Assembly (NCBI GenBank): GCA_003279105.1
Contig: QCBO01000003.1
Span: 1-64,000 of the forward strand
DNA from: Prochlorococcus sp. AG-347-I19
Lineage (GTDB): Bacteria > Cyanobacteriota > Cyanobacteriia > PCC-6307 > Cyanobiaceae
Direction of reading: 5' to 3'
Length of the DNA: 64,000 bases
Within the stretch, counting starts at the first letter, position 1. Each line of letters starts with the position of its first letter. The notes beneath the pieces are model-generated. The model made no database searches. It saw only the letters and a program-made list of their open reading frames with translations, and had not been told where the DNA came from. A program made the position numbers and the translations under genes. Below, in pieces: positions 38,280 through 48,551 of the stretch.

Positions 38280-39623
38280 TTGGACTCAAAAATTTCTCCA
38301 AGAGAACAATGGACTAGTAAGTTGGGATTCATTCTTGCAGCTGCTGGTAGCGCAGTAGGTCTTGGTAACCTTTGGGGTTTCGCCTACAGAGCCTCTCAAG
38401 GTGGAGGTGCTGCTTTTGTACTTTTATACATACTAATAGTTTTAATTGTATGCCTTCCGGTATTTGTTGCTGAAATGGCTTTAGGAAGAAACGCTACTGC
38501 CAGCACATTGCTTGCACCAGTAAAGTTAGCTGGAAAAAATTGGTATCCATTAGGAGTTCTTTTCTTTATAGCTCCCTTGGGAATAGCATCATATTATTCA
38601 GTCATAATGGGGTGGACCGCAGATACCTTGTTCCATTCATTATTTTTTGGATTACCAAAAAATTTAAGTGAAGCAGAAGCTTTCTTTGGCTCAATTAGTA
38701 GTGGTAGCAGTGTTTTATTGGGGCACCTATTAAGTCTTGTTCTTACAGCCATAATAGTTTCATCAGGGATAAAAAAAGGAATCGAAAAGGTGACAAGATT
38801 CTTTATGCCTATACTTTTTATAATTCTTCTATCGCTAGCAATATGGGCCACTTCACTTTCGGACGCATGGGAAGGATACAAAACATTTTTGTTTAAGTTT
38901 GACTTTGATGAATTGAGGAACCCTCAAACAATAAGAAATGCTTTTACACAAGCTTTCTTTTCTTTAAGTTTAGGAATTGGAGTTATGGTGACTTATGCTT
39001 CCTATTTAAATAAAAAGAGTAATCTTCCAAAACTAAGTTTTGGAGTTGCATCATTGGATACTTTGGTGGGTCTTATGGCAGGACTTATTACTTTTCCTAT
39101 TGTTTTAACATTTGGTTTAAGTGATGCTATTTCTGAATCAACAGTTGGTGCATTATTTATATCAATTCCTACGGGCCTTGGTTCATATGGAGCAGTTGGA
39201 AGAATTGTAGCTGTTGCATTTTTTGCACTAGCTTATATAGCAGCAATAACTTCCTCTGTTTCATTATTGGAAGTTCCAGTATCCTCTTTAATGGATAAAT
39301 TTGGTTTTAAAAGAGAAAAATCTGTTTGGCTAATAACTCTTTTCCTATTCTTAGCAGGCATTCCTTCTGCATTGAACTTAAACATTCTTGGAACTATTGA
39401 TTCGATTTTTGGTGGCGTATTACTTATCTTTGGTGGATTCTTGGTTACTTTCTTTATGGGATGGGTAGTACCTGGAAAGTTTAATGAAGAACTTAGTGAT
39501 TCAAAAGTTGGAATCAAAACGACACGTTATTTGAAATTCATGACAAGATGGGTTGCGCCCCCAATTATTGGTTTTGGACTATTTATTAGTGTGTTTGATT
39601 TGCTCAAAGGCTGGGTAAGTTAG
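38280..39623 (+). CDS. Sodium-dependent transporter, SNF/NSS family
   Basis: EQWTSKLGFILAAAGSAVGLGNLWGFAYRASQGGGAAFVLLYI signature. Confidence 0.93.
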   Translation: MDSKISPREQWTSKLGFILAAAGSAVGLGNLWGFAYRASQGGGAAFVLLYILIVLIVCLPVFVAEMALGRNATASTLLAPVKLAGKNWYPLGVLFFIAPLGIASYYSVIMGWTADTLFHSLFFGLPKNLSEAEAFFGSISSGSSVLLGHLLSLVLTAIIVSSGIKKGIEKVTRFFMPILFIILLSLAIWATSLSDAWEGYKTFLFKFDFDELRNPQTIRNAFTQAFFSLSLGIGVMVTYASYLNKKSNLPKLSFGVASLDTLVGLMAGLITFPIVLTFGLSDAISESTVGALFISIPTGLGSYGAVGRIVAVAFFALAYIAAITSSVSLLEVPVSSLMDKFGFKREKSVWLITLFLFLAGIPSALNLNILGTIDSIFGGVLLIFGGFLVTFFMGWVVPGKFNEELSDSKVGIKTTRYLKFMTRWVAPPIIGFGLFISVFDLLKGWVS

Positions 39624-39970
39624 AAAATTTTCACAAGAAATATAGTGAGGAAATAAAGGGGGGTGGTATAAGCCGATCAACCAATTAAATTGAGAAGCTT
39701 TTTCGCATTATTTTTGAGCAAGCTCAAAAAAATGGTTATTAATTAAAAAATTTATATGAAGACTAAGTGCTTTGTTTTATCTTTAATAGTCTAAACATTT
39801 TTCTCAAGAAAATGTTTTACTGCGAAACCTTTTTTGGTAAATATTAAATTTTAACTTCTATTTAATCTCAAACTTATCGGCAAAAAACCATCCCTAATAG
39901 AATCTATATAAAATATATAAAGGTATTTAATTTTAAGAAATTAGAAAGCCTTCAAGAATAGATAACAAAT

Positions 39971-41677
39971 TTGATGTCAACCAAATCTAATTCTTTAAAA
40001 GGAAAGCTTACAGAAAATTTTTCTGAATTTTCTCTACTATCTGACTATTCTTTTATGAATTCTCTTAAAGCAGATCCTAAATCAACAAAAGATGGAAATG
40101 ATCATAAGCCGCGTTCAGTATATTCAGGTCATTACGTACCAGTTGTTCCAACTGCTATTCCAGATCCAGAATATATTTCCCATAGCAACAAACTTTTTCA
40201 AGAACTAAGGCTAAGCTCAGATCTTACTAAAGACCAAAATTTTTGTCGTTTTTTCTCAGGGGATATTTCTGTTGCTAAATATCCAATGAGTCCTGTTGGT
40301 TGGGCAACAGGTTATGCATTATCAATTTACGGGACTGAATATATCCAGCAATGTCCTTTTGGAACTGGCAATGGTTATGGCGATGGTAGAGCAATTTCTG
40401 TTTTTGAAGGTTTATTCAATGGTAGAAGAATGGAAATGCAACTTAAAGGAGGAGGTCCAACTCCCTATTGTCGTGGAGCAGATGGTAGAGCTGTCTTAAG
40501 GTCTAGCGTACGAGAATTTCTCGCACAGGAATTAATGAATGCCTTGGAAATCCCTACCTCAAGATCTTTAACACTTTATGTCTCACGTTCAGAAATAGTT
40601 AGAAGACCTTGGTATTCCAAAGGGTCCAGATATTTTGAACCTGATATCATGATTGATAATCAAGCGGCAATTACTACAAGAGTCGCTCCATCTTTTTTAC
40701 GAGTAGGCCAGATTGAACTATTTGCAAGACGAGTTCGTAATAATGCGCATGATGAGGCCCTCAATGAACTAAAGATGATAGTTCAACATCTAATTGATAG
40801 AAATTATAAAGATGAAATTGAATATGAGATTTCAACTGAAAGTAAAGTAATAAAACTGGCTACTTTATACAGATCAAGACTTATATCACTTATAGCCAAC
40901 TGGATGAGAGTTGGTTATTGCCAGGGTAATTTCAATAGCGATAATTGTGCTGCTGGAGGTTATACATTGGATTATGGCCCCTTTGGATTCTGTGAATTAT
41001 TTGATCCAAGATTTCAGCCATGGACAGGTGGAGGTGAACATTTCTCATTTTTTAACCAGCCTTCTGCAGCGGCAATCAACTTTAAAACATTCTGTTCATC
41101 TCTTAGTCCGTTACTTTCACAAAGAAAACAAGATCAAGAAAAGTTAGATCAAATCGAAAAAGACTTTTCTGAATTAATGAATAAAGAATTGATGAAAATG
41201 TGGGCAAACAAGCTTGGTTTAGAACATTACAACGAAACTCTAATAAATGAATTTTTTAATCTCATGGTCATTTCAAAAGCAGACTATACAATTTTGTTCC
41301 GTAAACTGTCTGAAATACCTGATAACTTAGATTCTTTAAAAGACTGTTTCTATTTACCAATTAATGACGAGCTCAATAATAGGTGGGAAGTATGGCTTGA
41401 AAACTGGCAATCAGTCTTGAAGAAAGAGGGAAATATTAAAGCGAAATCGGCATCAATGAAATCCCTTAATCCAGTCTATACTTGGCGCGAATGGATGGTC
41501 GTTCCCGCATATGAAGAAGCTGAAAAGGGAAATTACAAAAAAATAAAAGAGTTACAGAATGTCTTTAGCAATCCATATGTAGAACAACCCTCAGAAATAG
41601 ATCAAAAATATAATCGACTAAAGCCAAGCCAGTATTTTAACTACGGAGGAGTATCTCATTACAGTTGTTCTTCATAA
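39971..41677 (+). CDS. selO: SelO/YdiU family pseudokinase (protein AMPylase)
   Basis: QLKGGGPTPYCRGADGRAVLRSSVREFLAQE; RVAPSFLRVGQIELFA; GYCQGNFNSDN. Confidence 0.88.
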   Translation: MMSTKSNSLKGKLTENFSEFSLLSDYSFMNSLKADPKSTKDGNDHKPRSVYSGHYVPVVPTAIPDPEYISHSNKLFQELRLSSDLTKDQNFCRFFSGDISVAKYPMSPVGWATGYALSIYGTEYIQQCPFGTGNGYGDGRAISVFEGLFNGRRMEMQLKGGGPTPYCRGADGRAVLRSSVREFLAQELMNALEIPTSRSLTLYVSRSEIVRRPWYSKGSRYFEPDIMIDNQAAITTRVAPSFLRVGQIELFARRVRNNAHDEALNELKMIVQHLIDRNYKDEIEYEISTESKVIKLATLYRSRLISLIANWMRVGYCQGNFNSDNCAAGGYTLDYGPFGFCELFDPRFQPWTGGGEHFSFFNQPSAAAINFKTFCSSLSPLLSQRKQDQEKLDQIEKDFSELMNKELMKMWANKLGLEHYNETLINEFFNLMVISKADYTILFRKLSEIPDNLDSLKDCFYLPINDELNNRWEVWLENWQSVLKKEGNIKAKSASMKSLNPVYTWREWMVVPAYEEAEKGNYKKIKELQNVFSNPYVEQPSEIDQKYNRLKPSQYFNYGGVSHYSCSS

Positions 41678-41719
41678 AAGTTCAATCATCATACTGATAG
41701 AACAACTTTGAGAAAAATC

Positions 41720-42160
41720 TTATTTATTTATGGCCGTAGGCATTCCAACTACTGATACAACTCCCACATGAAGTATGGCCGGCCTCTTTCCAACATTTTT
41801 CACATAGTGTGGGGCCCCATTATTACTCTCAATAAATGCATCACCCGCTTTAAAGAAATTAATTTCTTCACCCCTCACATGCTTTAATCTTCCTCTGGTG
41901 ACATGAATCAACATTGGGGAAGGATGAGTATGAATTGGAGTTTTCAACCCAACTGGAATTTTTACTTTTAGGAGTCTTAATTCAGGCTTACCCTCGAGAT
42001 AATTAAAATTTTTACCACTTAGTCCTTTTGAACTTTGAATAATAGGTATAACTTCGATCTTTTCTTCAGCAAGAGAAGGTTGTGTTAAAGATAAAGTCCC
42101 AATAAAAAGGAAACAAAATGGAATAAATGTTTTTATTTTCATTAGATATTTGAGTTTCAC
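41720..42160 (-). CDS. Secreted cupin-domain protein
   Basis: Signal peptide; KIPVGLKTPIHTHPSPMLIHVTRGRLKHV...GDAFIE. Confidence 0.85.
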   Translation of the reverse strand: MKLKYLMKIKTFIPFCFLFIGTLSLTQPSLAEEKIEVIPIIQSSKGLSGKNFNYLEGKPELRLLKVKIPVGLKTPIHTHPSPMLIHVTRGRLKHVRGEEINFFKAGDAFIESNNGAPHYVKNVGKRPAILHVGVVSVVGMPTAINK

Positions 42161-42199
42161 TAACTAATAATAGGTATTTTGCAAAAATAATAAACTAAT

Positions 42200-42361
42200 T
42201 TATTTTTTATATAACTTTTCTAATTGCTTAATTTCCTCTCTTAAATCCTTACCTCTCTTATTTAATTTATTATTTTTAATAACTATTGGGATAATCCACC
42301 AGGCTTGAAGACCTAAAAAGATAAATACTAGGATCAATAATTCAAAAGTACCAGACTGCAT
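42200..42361 (-). CDS. Small TM/coiled-coil protein, 53 aa
   Basis: Own translation: MQSGTFELLILVFIFLGLQAWWIIPIVIKNNKLNKRGKDLREEIKQLEKLYKK. Confidence 0.55.
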   Translation of the reverse strand: MQSGTFELLILVFIFLGLQAWWIIPIVIKNNKLNKRGKDLREEIKQLEKLYKK

Positions 42362-42434
42362 TTGATAAATAACCCTTCTTTGTTAATAACATTATTCTAA
42401 AAGTTATTAATAATTCATGAGATTTGGAATTTTT

Positions 42435-42617
42435 CTAGGCTGCCTCTAATTCAATATTAAGTTCAATTCCCTTTGAAATGATTGCTTTTTTAAATTCAAT
42501 AAGTTTGGAAATTATTCTTTGCTTCTCAGGATCAGTTTTGTGAATATCATCTAAAACTTCCTGCATTGCAAGTGTTACTTTTTGTAGTTTGATTTCTAGA
42601 TCTTCCCTGTAATTCAT
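42435..42617 (-). CDS. Hypothetical helical protein, 60 aa
   Basis: ORF. Confidence 0.6.
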   Translation of the reverse strand: MNYREDLEIKLQKVTLAMQEVLDDIHKTDPEKQRIISKLIEFKKAIISKGIELNIELEAA

Positions 42618-42691
42618 AAGCTTAAAGAAATTATCTTATTTATTAAAAAACAAAATAATTATTAGTAAATAAGTACTTAACCTTAAAAGGA

Positions 42692-42718
42692 TTGACAGCA
42701 AAACAAGGAGAATATAAT
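42692..42718 (+). promoter_or_regulatory. Candidate sigma70-type promoter for 42767..43036
   Basis: TTGACA-15 nt-TATAAT. Confidence 0.5.
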
Positions 42719-42766
42719 TTATAGTACAAACGTATTAATAGTCAGCCAGTCGATTAAAGGTAAAGT

Positions 42767-43036
42767 ATGGATCCTAAGTACTCATTTGGTTGTAGCACTA
42801 GCAAACCCAACGGATGCCTACTAAATCCCGAAGGCAGCAGAATCATCTTTTTCGAAGAATGCAAAAATTCTCCTAAACCTAATTTAAAAATTTATACTCA
42901 TCTTTTCTACACAAATCACCTTGGAGAACCTGGAGGGTACAAATCCTCTGAAAAACTCAACATAGATTCAGCCTGGGAAAAATGGCACGAACTGCACCAA
43001 AAAGGATGGACAGAAGTATCTCATAATTACGGATAA
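42767..43036 (+). CDS. DUF1651-like protein
   Basis: AWEKWHELHQKGWTEVSHNY C-terminal motif. Confidence 0.65.
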   Translation: MDPKYSFGCSTSKPNGCLLNPEGSRIIFFEECKNSPKPNLKIYTHLFYTNHLGEPGGYKSSEKLNIDSAWEKWHELHQKGWTEVSHNYG

Positions 43037-43196
43037 GTGATCCGGCCAAGAAAGAGACTTTATTTTTATGAGCTTAAGAATTTCTTAAAATATGGAATTC
43101 GTTGTTAAAAATAAATAATCAATATTTATTGACATTTGTATATGAGGAAACATTAAATTGTCTAAAATCTCATAAGAATAAAAGAATAAAATTAAT

Positions 43197-44720
43197 ATGC
43201 AATATTATTTAAATGATAAAAAATTAAATAAGATTGAAAAGCAAAAGGCGGAGAAAGATGGTCTGAAAATTTTTGAAGAGTTAGATGATTACGCTCTTAA
43301 AGGGTGGGAAGAGATGGATGAAGTAGATTTGCAAATGCGCTTAAAGTGGTATGGCCTTTTTTGGAGACCAAAAACTCCTGGAAGATTTATGATGAGGCTT
43401 AGAGTTCCCAATGGAATTCTGAACTCTAATCAGTTGAGAGTAATCGCGTCAATAGTCGCTAGATATGGAGAAGACGGTTCTGCAGATATAACAACTAGGC
43501 AAAATATTCAATTAAGGGGGGTTTTGATAAATGATCTACCAGATATTATTAATAGACTTAGGGAGGTTCATATTACATCCGTTCAGTCTGGAATGGATAA
43601 TCCAAGGAATGTTACTGGCAATCCAATAGCAGGAATTGATCCTGAAGAAATTATAGATACAAGAAAATATACTTCTGAATTAGAAAATTACTTAACAAAT
43701 TCTGGTAATGGCAACCCCGAATTCTCGAATTTACCAAGGAAGTGGAATACTGCAGTTGCAGGAGCAAAAGATAATTTTCTTCTACATAATGATCTTATCT
43801 TTCATCCTGTTTTTAAAAATGGAATATTAGGCTTTGGTGTCTGGGTAGGAGGAATTTTATCAGCAACTTTGAATGCTTATGCTATACCTCTAGATGTCTG
43901 GGTAGAAGAAAAAGATATATGCAAAATAACTGGGATTATTTGTTCCCTTTGGCGAGATAATGGAGATAGATTTCTAAGAAATAAAGGAAGATTTAGATAT
44001 TATTTGAACTCTATAGGTATCGAAAAATTTAGAGAACTTGTGGAAGAAAAATTTGGAACATTGTCGAACGATCCAGGCTCAATTTTCAACGAAAAACAAA
44101 GAAGTTTATTTGGGATTAATAAACAAAAACAAAACAATCTTTACTTTGCTGGATTACATATTCCTGTAGGAAGATTATGTGTAGAAGACATACAAGAAAT
44201 TGCAAGACTAAGTGAAAAATATGGAACAAGTGAAGTAAGACTTACCGAAGATCAAAATCTAATTATTGTTGGCCTAAAAGATAATATTTTAGAAGAATTT
44301 GGTGATGAAGAAATTATTAATAAATTCAAATTAAATCCATCCCATTTTTCAGCAAGTACCGTTTCATGTACAGGGAGTAGTTATTGTAGCTTTGCTCTTG
44401 CAAATACCAAAGATATAGCAAGGAATATTTCTGAAAAATTAGATCGAGAACTTGAATTATCAGAGGAGGTTAAAATCCATTGGACAGGTTGTCCAAATAA
44501 TTGTGGACAAGCTCATATGGGTGGTATTGGCATGACTGGTACAAAGGTAAAAAAAGAGGGAGGTGGAACTGAGGATGGATATAATGTCAGTATTGGAGGG
44601 AGACAAGATCACCTGCAAACCTTAGGCGAAACCGAATTTAAAAAAGTTAGTAAACATGAAATTTATAATTTACTCAAAGAAATTTTAATCAACAAGTTTA
44701 ATGCAAAGTTAAAAACCTAA
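43197..44720 (+). CDS. nirA: Ferredoxin-nitrite reductase
   Basis: TTRQNIQLRGV; SCTGSSYCSFALANTK; HWTGCPNNCGQAHMGGIGMTG siroheme/4Fe-4S motifs. Confidence 0.95.
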   Translation: MQYYLNDKKLNKIEKQKAEKDGLKIFEELDDYALKGWEEMDEVDLQMRLKWYGLFWRPKTPGRFMMRLRVPNGILNSNQLRVIASIVARYGEDGSADITTRQNIQLRGVLINDLPDIINRLREVHITSVQSGMDNPRNVTGNPIAGIDPEEIIDTRKYTSELENYLTNSGNGNPEFSNLPRKWNTAVAGAKDNFLLHNDLIFHPVFKNGILGFGVWVGGILSATLNAYAIPLDVWVEEKDICKITGIICSLWRDNGDRFLRNKGRFRYYLNSIGIEKFRELVEEKFGTLSNDPGSIFNEKQRSLFGINKQKQNNLYFAGLHIPVGRLCVEDIQEIARLSEKYGTSEVRLTEDQNLIIVGLKDNILEEFGDEEIINKFKLNPSHFSASTVSCTGSSYCSFALANTKDIARNISEKLDRELELSEEVKIHWTGCPNNCGQAHMGGIGMTGTKVKKEGGGTEDGYNVSIGGRQDHLQTLGETEFKKVSKHEIYNLLKEILINKFNAKLKT

Positions 44721-44730
44721 AAATATATTA

Positions 44731-45459
44731 ATGAGCAAAAGTGAAACTAAAATATTAGAAGTTTTAAATGGATTAGGTTCAAAAAAATTAGATCTTGATA
44801 TTCTTTTTTCCTACTATTCATTGGAATTATCTTTTGAGATTCGTAAAGTTATAGCGGAAAAGATAGGAATGCAAGAAAGGAAAGGATATTTTTTACTGGA
44901 AAAGATGATAAAAAAATTTGGACTTAAAGTTGAATTTATTGAGGCCCTTAAATTAACAAATGAAAAAAATGCAAAAGATCTTTTACTAAAAAATCTTTAT
45001 CAAAATAATAAGTTAAATATTCATATAATTAATGCTTTAGAGCCCTGGGGAGGAGAAATCGAACTTAAATTAATTAGAGAAATATTCGATATTTGCGAAA
45101 CAGATTTTTGGATTGCAGGCCTTAATATTCTTCATTTCAAAGCTCATCAATTAGCTGATGAAATATTATTATCTTTTATTGATCAAATAAAAATTTACGA
45201 TGATTTCAAAATCAACTATAAGATAATATCCATTTTAAAAAGAAGAGAAAGCGAAATAGTTTGTAAATTGCTCTATAAATATTCTTTAAATAAAGAATTA
45301 GAAATCGCTAAATATGCAATTTTTTCTTTAGGGAGCATTTGGAATGATAATAGTTTTGAACAATTATCAAAATTAGAAAATGAGATAAAAGATCCTTCTC
45401 TACTTAAATGCATAAAAAATCAAAAATTGATCTCAAATCAATTTCTTATAAATAAATAA
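44731..45459 (+). CDS. HEAT-repeat-like protein downstream of nirA (nirX-like by position)
   Basis: Helical repeat ORF 10 bp after nirA; same strand. Confidence 0.65.
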   Translation: MSKSETKILEVLNGLGSKKLDLDILFSYYSLELSFEIRKVIAEKIGMQERKGYFLLEKMIKKFGLKVEFIEALKLTNEKNAKDLLLKNLYQNNKLNIHIINALEPWGGEIELKLIREIFDICETDFWIAGLNILHFKAHQLADEILLSFIDQIKIYDDFKINYKIISILKRRESEIVCKLLYKYSLNKELEIAKYAIFSLGSIWNDNSFEQLSKLENEIKDPSLLKCIKNQKLISNQFLINK

Positions 45460-45468
45460 ACTAGAGAA

Positions 45469-45963
45469 TTATTTTTTTAACTTATCAATGAGATTTATTA
45501 AATTACAAGGTTTTGTATTTTGATTAAGTTGATAAGAAATTATATCTTGCCAACCTGTCATCACAGCATCCTTAGATCCAGGCAAAATGAATAAAAACTT
45601 ACCATTTGCAGACCCCGCAATACACCTACTTTGTAAAGTACTAGTTCCTATCTTTTTAAATGATAAAAATCTAAAAGTCTCTCCAAAACCATCAATCTCT
45701 TTATCTAATAAAGGTCTAATAGCCTCAGGAGTAACATCCCTAACTGTAATTCCTGTACCACCTGTAGTAATAATCACATCAATATTTGGATCTGAGATCC
45801 AATCGCTTGTATATTTTCTAATTAAATAAATATCATCTTTGCAAATTATCTTATCAACGACATTGTGTCCTGATCTCTCAGCCTCTTGAAGGAGATAATT
45901 TCCACTCTCATCATTTTTTGTGTTACGAGTATCAGAAACAGTAAGCAAAGCTATAGAAACCAC
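45469..45963 (-). CDS. moaB: Molybdenum cofactor biosynthesis protein MoaB
   Basis: IALLTVSDTRNTKNDESGNYL...DVIITTGGTGITVRDVTPEA. Confidence 0.92.
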   Translation of the reverse strand: MVSIALLTVSDTRNTKNDESGNYLLQEAERSGHNVVDKIICKDDIYLIRKYTSDWISDPNIDVIITTGGTGITVRDVTPEAIRPLLDKEIDGFGETFRFLSFKKIGTSTLQSRCIAGSANGKFLFILPGSKDAVMTGWQDIISYQLNQNTKPCNLINLIDKLKK

Positions 45964-45998
45964 TTAAAATTAAACCAATAGTTACTAGATCACTATAG

Positions 45999-46250
45999 AT
46001 GGAAAGTGAAAAATCTAACAAAATTAAGGTGGTTTTATTATCTAGTATTGCTGAAGATCTAGGATGGAATGAAAAATTTCTTACAATTGAAGGGTCTCAA
46101 ATGAAGGTTTTTTCTGTATGGAATTTAATTAATTCTAATTTACCGCAAGATAATATTATCGTTTCTATTAATCAAGAAATTACAGATATGGATGCGATGA
46201 TTAATCCCGATGATGAGGTGGCATTTATGCCAATTTTTACCGGTGGATAA
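45999..46250 (+). CDS. moaD: Molybdopterin synthase small subunit MoaD
   Basis: ThiS/MoaD-like with C-terminal GG (PIFTGG). Confidence 0.88.
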   Translation: MESEKSNKIKVVLLSSIAEDLGWNEKFLTIEGSQMKVFSVWNLINSNLPQDNIIVSINQEITDMDAMINPDDEVAFMPIFTGG

Positions 46251-46695
46251 TTTAAAAATAAAATTTAAAATTCTAGAAGAGACTTTTAATCCTTATAAAG
46301 AATTCGAACTTTGGGAAAAGGTAAATAAAAATTCAGCAAACTCATTTTTTATTGGGAGAGTAAGGCCCTTTGATCAATTTGGAAATGATTTAAAGAAACT
46401 AGAAATCGTTCACTATAAAGGAATGACCGAAAATTATATTAAAAGATATTTAATGAAAATTTCTGAAAAACAGGATGATTTATCTATTTTTCTCTTGCAC
46501 AGGATAGGTTTCATTTACCCTAACGAGCCTATTATTTTAATAGCAGTAAGTGCTGATCATAGAGGCATTGCAAATAAATATCTCCAAGAAATACTTGAAT
46601 TTACAAAATACAAAGTTCCTTTTTGGAAAAAAGAATGGACTTTCAAAGGATCCTCATGGGTAAAAAAGAATACTGACTTAGGATTTAGATTATAA
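46243..46695 (+). CDS. moaE: Molybdopterin synthase catalytic subunit MoaE
   Basis: GTG start proposed overlapping moaD stop; HRIGFIYPNEPIILIAVSADHRG; KVPFWKKEW. Confidence 0.88.
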   Translation: MDNLKIKFKILEETFNPYKEFELWEKVNKNSANSFFIGRVRPFDQFGNDLKKLEIVHYKGMTENYIKRYLMKISEKQDDLSIFLLHRIGFIYPNEPIILIAVSADHRGIANKYLQEILEFTKYKVPFWKKEWTFKGSSWVKKNTDLGFRL

Positions 46696-47952
46696 AAAAT
46701 TATTTTTTAAAAGTTGTGCCCATAATAAATTTCCTTTTTGACAAAAATCAATTTCAGAAGGTATTTCTATTAATAAATCTGAATTAGATATTGAACTAAT
46801 CTTTGATGAGGATTGTTCTTCAGAAATATCTGCAATTAATTCACCTTCTTCATTAACGATAAGTTTTCCTCTAAGCAATTCAGGTCTCCCTTTTCTTCTT
46901 TTTAAATCAGAATTCAACTTAACCTTAATCCTAAGAGGGAATTCAATATTAGTAATTCCTTCAAGTTTCTGAAGTGCGGGCCAAACAAGTTGGATAAAAG
47001 TAATAGCTGCTGAAACGGGATTCCCTGGTAATCCAAAATAAGGAATTTTTTTATTTATCAATCCAAAAGCAAAGGGTTTTCCTGGCTTTAAAAATAGTTT
47101 CCAAAATTTAATCTCTCCTATCTCGTTAATAATATCTTTTAAAAAATCTTTTTTACCCACTGATATTCCACCAACTGAAATAACTACATCATTAAATTCA
47201 GAAATATTTCTAAGAGAATTTTTAATACTTTGATAATTATCTTTTTCTATATGAATTTCATTAATTTCAAATCCAAGATTTTTTGCGATTGATTTTATCA
47301 AAATACTATTACTTTCCCATATTTCTCCTTTCTTTCTTGCAGATCCTGATTTGATAAGTTCATCTCCAGTAATTAGTAAACCTAATTTAGAAAATTTACT
47401 AACTTTTATAGTTTTTATCCCACAACTTGCTAATTTACTTAAAATCCCAGGTGTAATCTTTACCCCTTTCTTGATTAATATTTCACCTTTAAATACTTGA
47501 TCATTTTTTCCTCTAATCCAAGAGTTATTAGATGATGTTTCTTTTTTAACAATATACTCATTTCCGTTTAAAAATTCTAAAGAAACTTGTTCTTGAGGTA
47601 TCACAGAAACACAATTATCTGGGACAAATGAACCTGTGCTAATAGTTACAGCTTCACCTTTTTTAAGAAGATCATTAAATGGTTTTCCGGGGAAAGACTC
47701 TCCGACAATTTTCCATTTATTTCCTTTGGTTGATTCTCCTAAAGCATATCCATCCATAACTGATGATCTATAACCTGGTATATCTTCCTCAGATAAGATT
47801 TCCTCCATAGAAACTTTTCCAAGTGCTTCGTCTAAATTGATCTCTTCCTTATGTAAAATTGCATTATTCACTATTAAAGTATCTATCTCTTCTAAGATTT
47901 TTTTAATAGCATCGTTTAAATAAAGACCCTGATTATTGATATCAATTCCCAT
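46690..47952 (-). CDS. moeA: Molybdopterin molybdenumtransferase MoeA
   Basis: DIPGYRSSVMDGYAL; ISVGGISVGKKDF; PYFGLPGNPVSA. Confidence 0.93.
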   Translation of the reverse strand: MGIDINNQGLYLNDAIKKILEEIDTLIVNNAILHKEEINLDEALGKVSMEEILSEEDIPGYRSSVMDGYALGESTKGNKWKIVGESFPGKPFNDLLKKGEAVTISTGSFVPDNCVSVIPQEQVSLEFLNGNEYIVKKETSSNNSWIRGKNDQVFKGEILIKKGVKITPGILSKLASCGIKTIKVSKFSKLGLLITGDELIKSGSARKKGEIWESNSILIKSIAKNLGFEINEIHIEKDNYQSIKNSLRNISEFNDVVISVGGISVGKKDFLKDIINEIGEIKFWKLFLKPGKPFAFGLINKKIPYFGLPGNPVSAAITFIQLVWPALQKLEGITNIEFPLRIKVKLNSDLKRRKGRPELLRGKLIVNEEGELIADISEEQSSSKISSISNSDLLIEIPSEIDFCQKGNLLWAQLLKNNFL

Positions 47953-47964
47953 TATTTTGAGTAC

Positions 47965-48450
47965 TTAACTTCTTTTTAGTATTCCATTTTTACCACCTTT
48001 TTTTTCTAAAAGGCGAATATTATCAATAGTCATAAAAGGATCTAAAGCTTTAAGCATGTCATATAGAGTGAGAAGGCCAATTGAAACTGATGTAAGAGCC
48101 TCCATCTCAACACCTGTTTTAGAATGAGATTTGCAAAAAGCAATAATTTTAATTGCTTTCATTGATTCACAAATTTCAAAATCAATTGTGATTTTATTCA
48201 ATGATAAATTATGACAGAGAGGAATAAGTTCGGAGGTTTTTTTTGCACCATTTATTGCAGAAAATCTAGCCGCTGCAAAAATATCACCTTTTTTAATTTT
48301 TTCATTTTTTATTTTTTCTAATATTTCTTTGTTTAAATTAATATATCCTTCTGCTAAAGCCTCTCTTTTAGTTTCTACTTTGTCTGAAATATCAACTATG
48401 TTCATTTCTCCCCTTTCATTAATATGAGTTAAAGATTTATCCATATCCAT
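47965..48450 (-). CDS. moaC: Cyclic pyranopterin monophosphate synthase MoaC
   Basis: LTHINERGEMNIVDISDKVETKREA; LIPLCHNL; KTGVEMEALTSVS. Confidence 0.95.
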   Translation of the reverse strand: MDMDKSLTHINERGEMNIVDISDKVETKREALAEGYINLNKEILEKIKNEKIKKGDIFAAARFSAINGAKKTSELIPLCHNLSLNKITIDFEICESMKAIKIIAFCKSHSKTGVEMEALTSVSIGLLTLYDMLKALDPFMTIDNIRLLEKKGGKNGILKRS

Positions 48451-48551
48451 TTAGCAATTTATTCAATAATACAAAAAATAAAATTTTTTATAAAGCTAAT
48501 ATCAATTTTTTATACTTAGCATTAATTTATTAATAAAATATCAATTTAATT

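Noticed and set aside
19000-43000. CRISPR array or intact transposon/prophage
   Set aside because: No regularly spaced repeats, cas genes, transposase, integrase or virion genes seen; only tRNA-derived direct repeats.
46210-46242. ATG start of the 161-aa moaE ORF
   Set aside because: Extends through moaD; the GTG at 46243 overlapping the moaD stop fits MoaE better.
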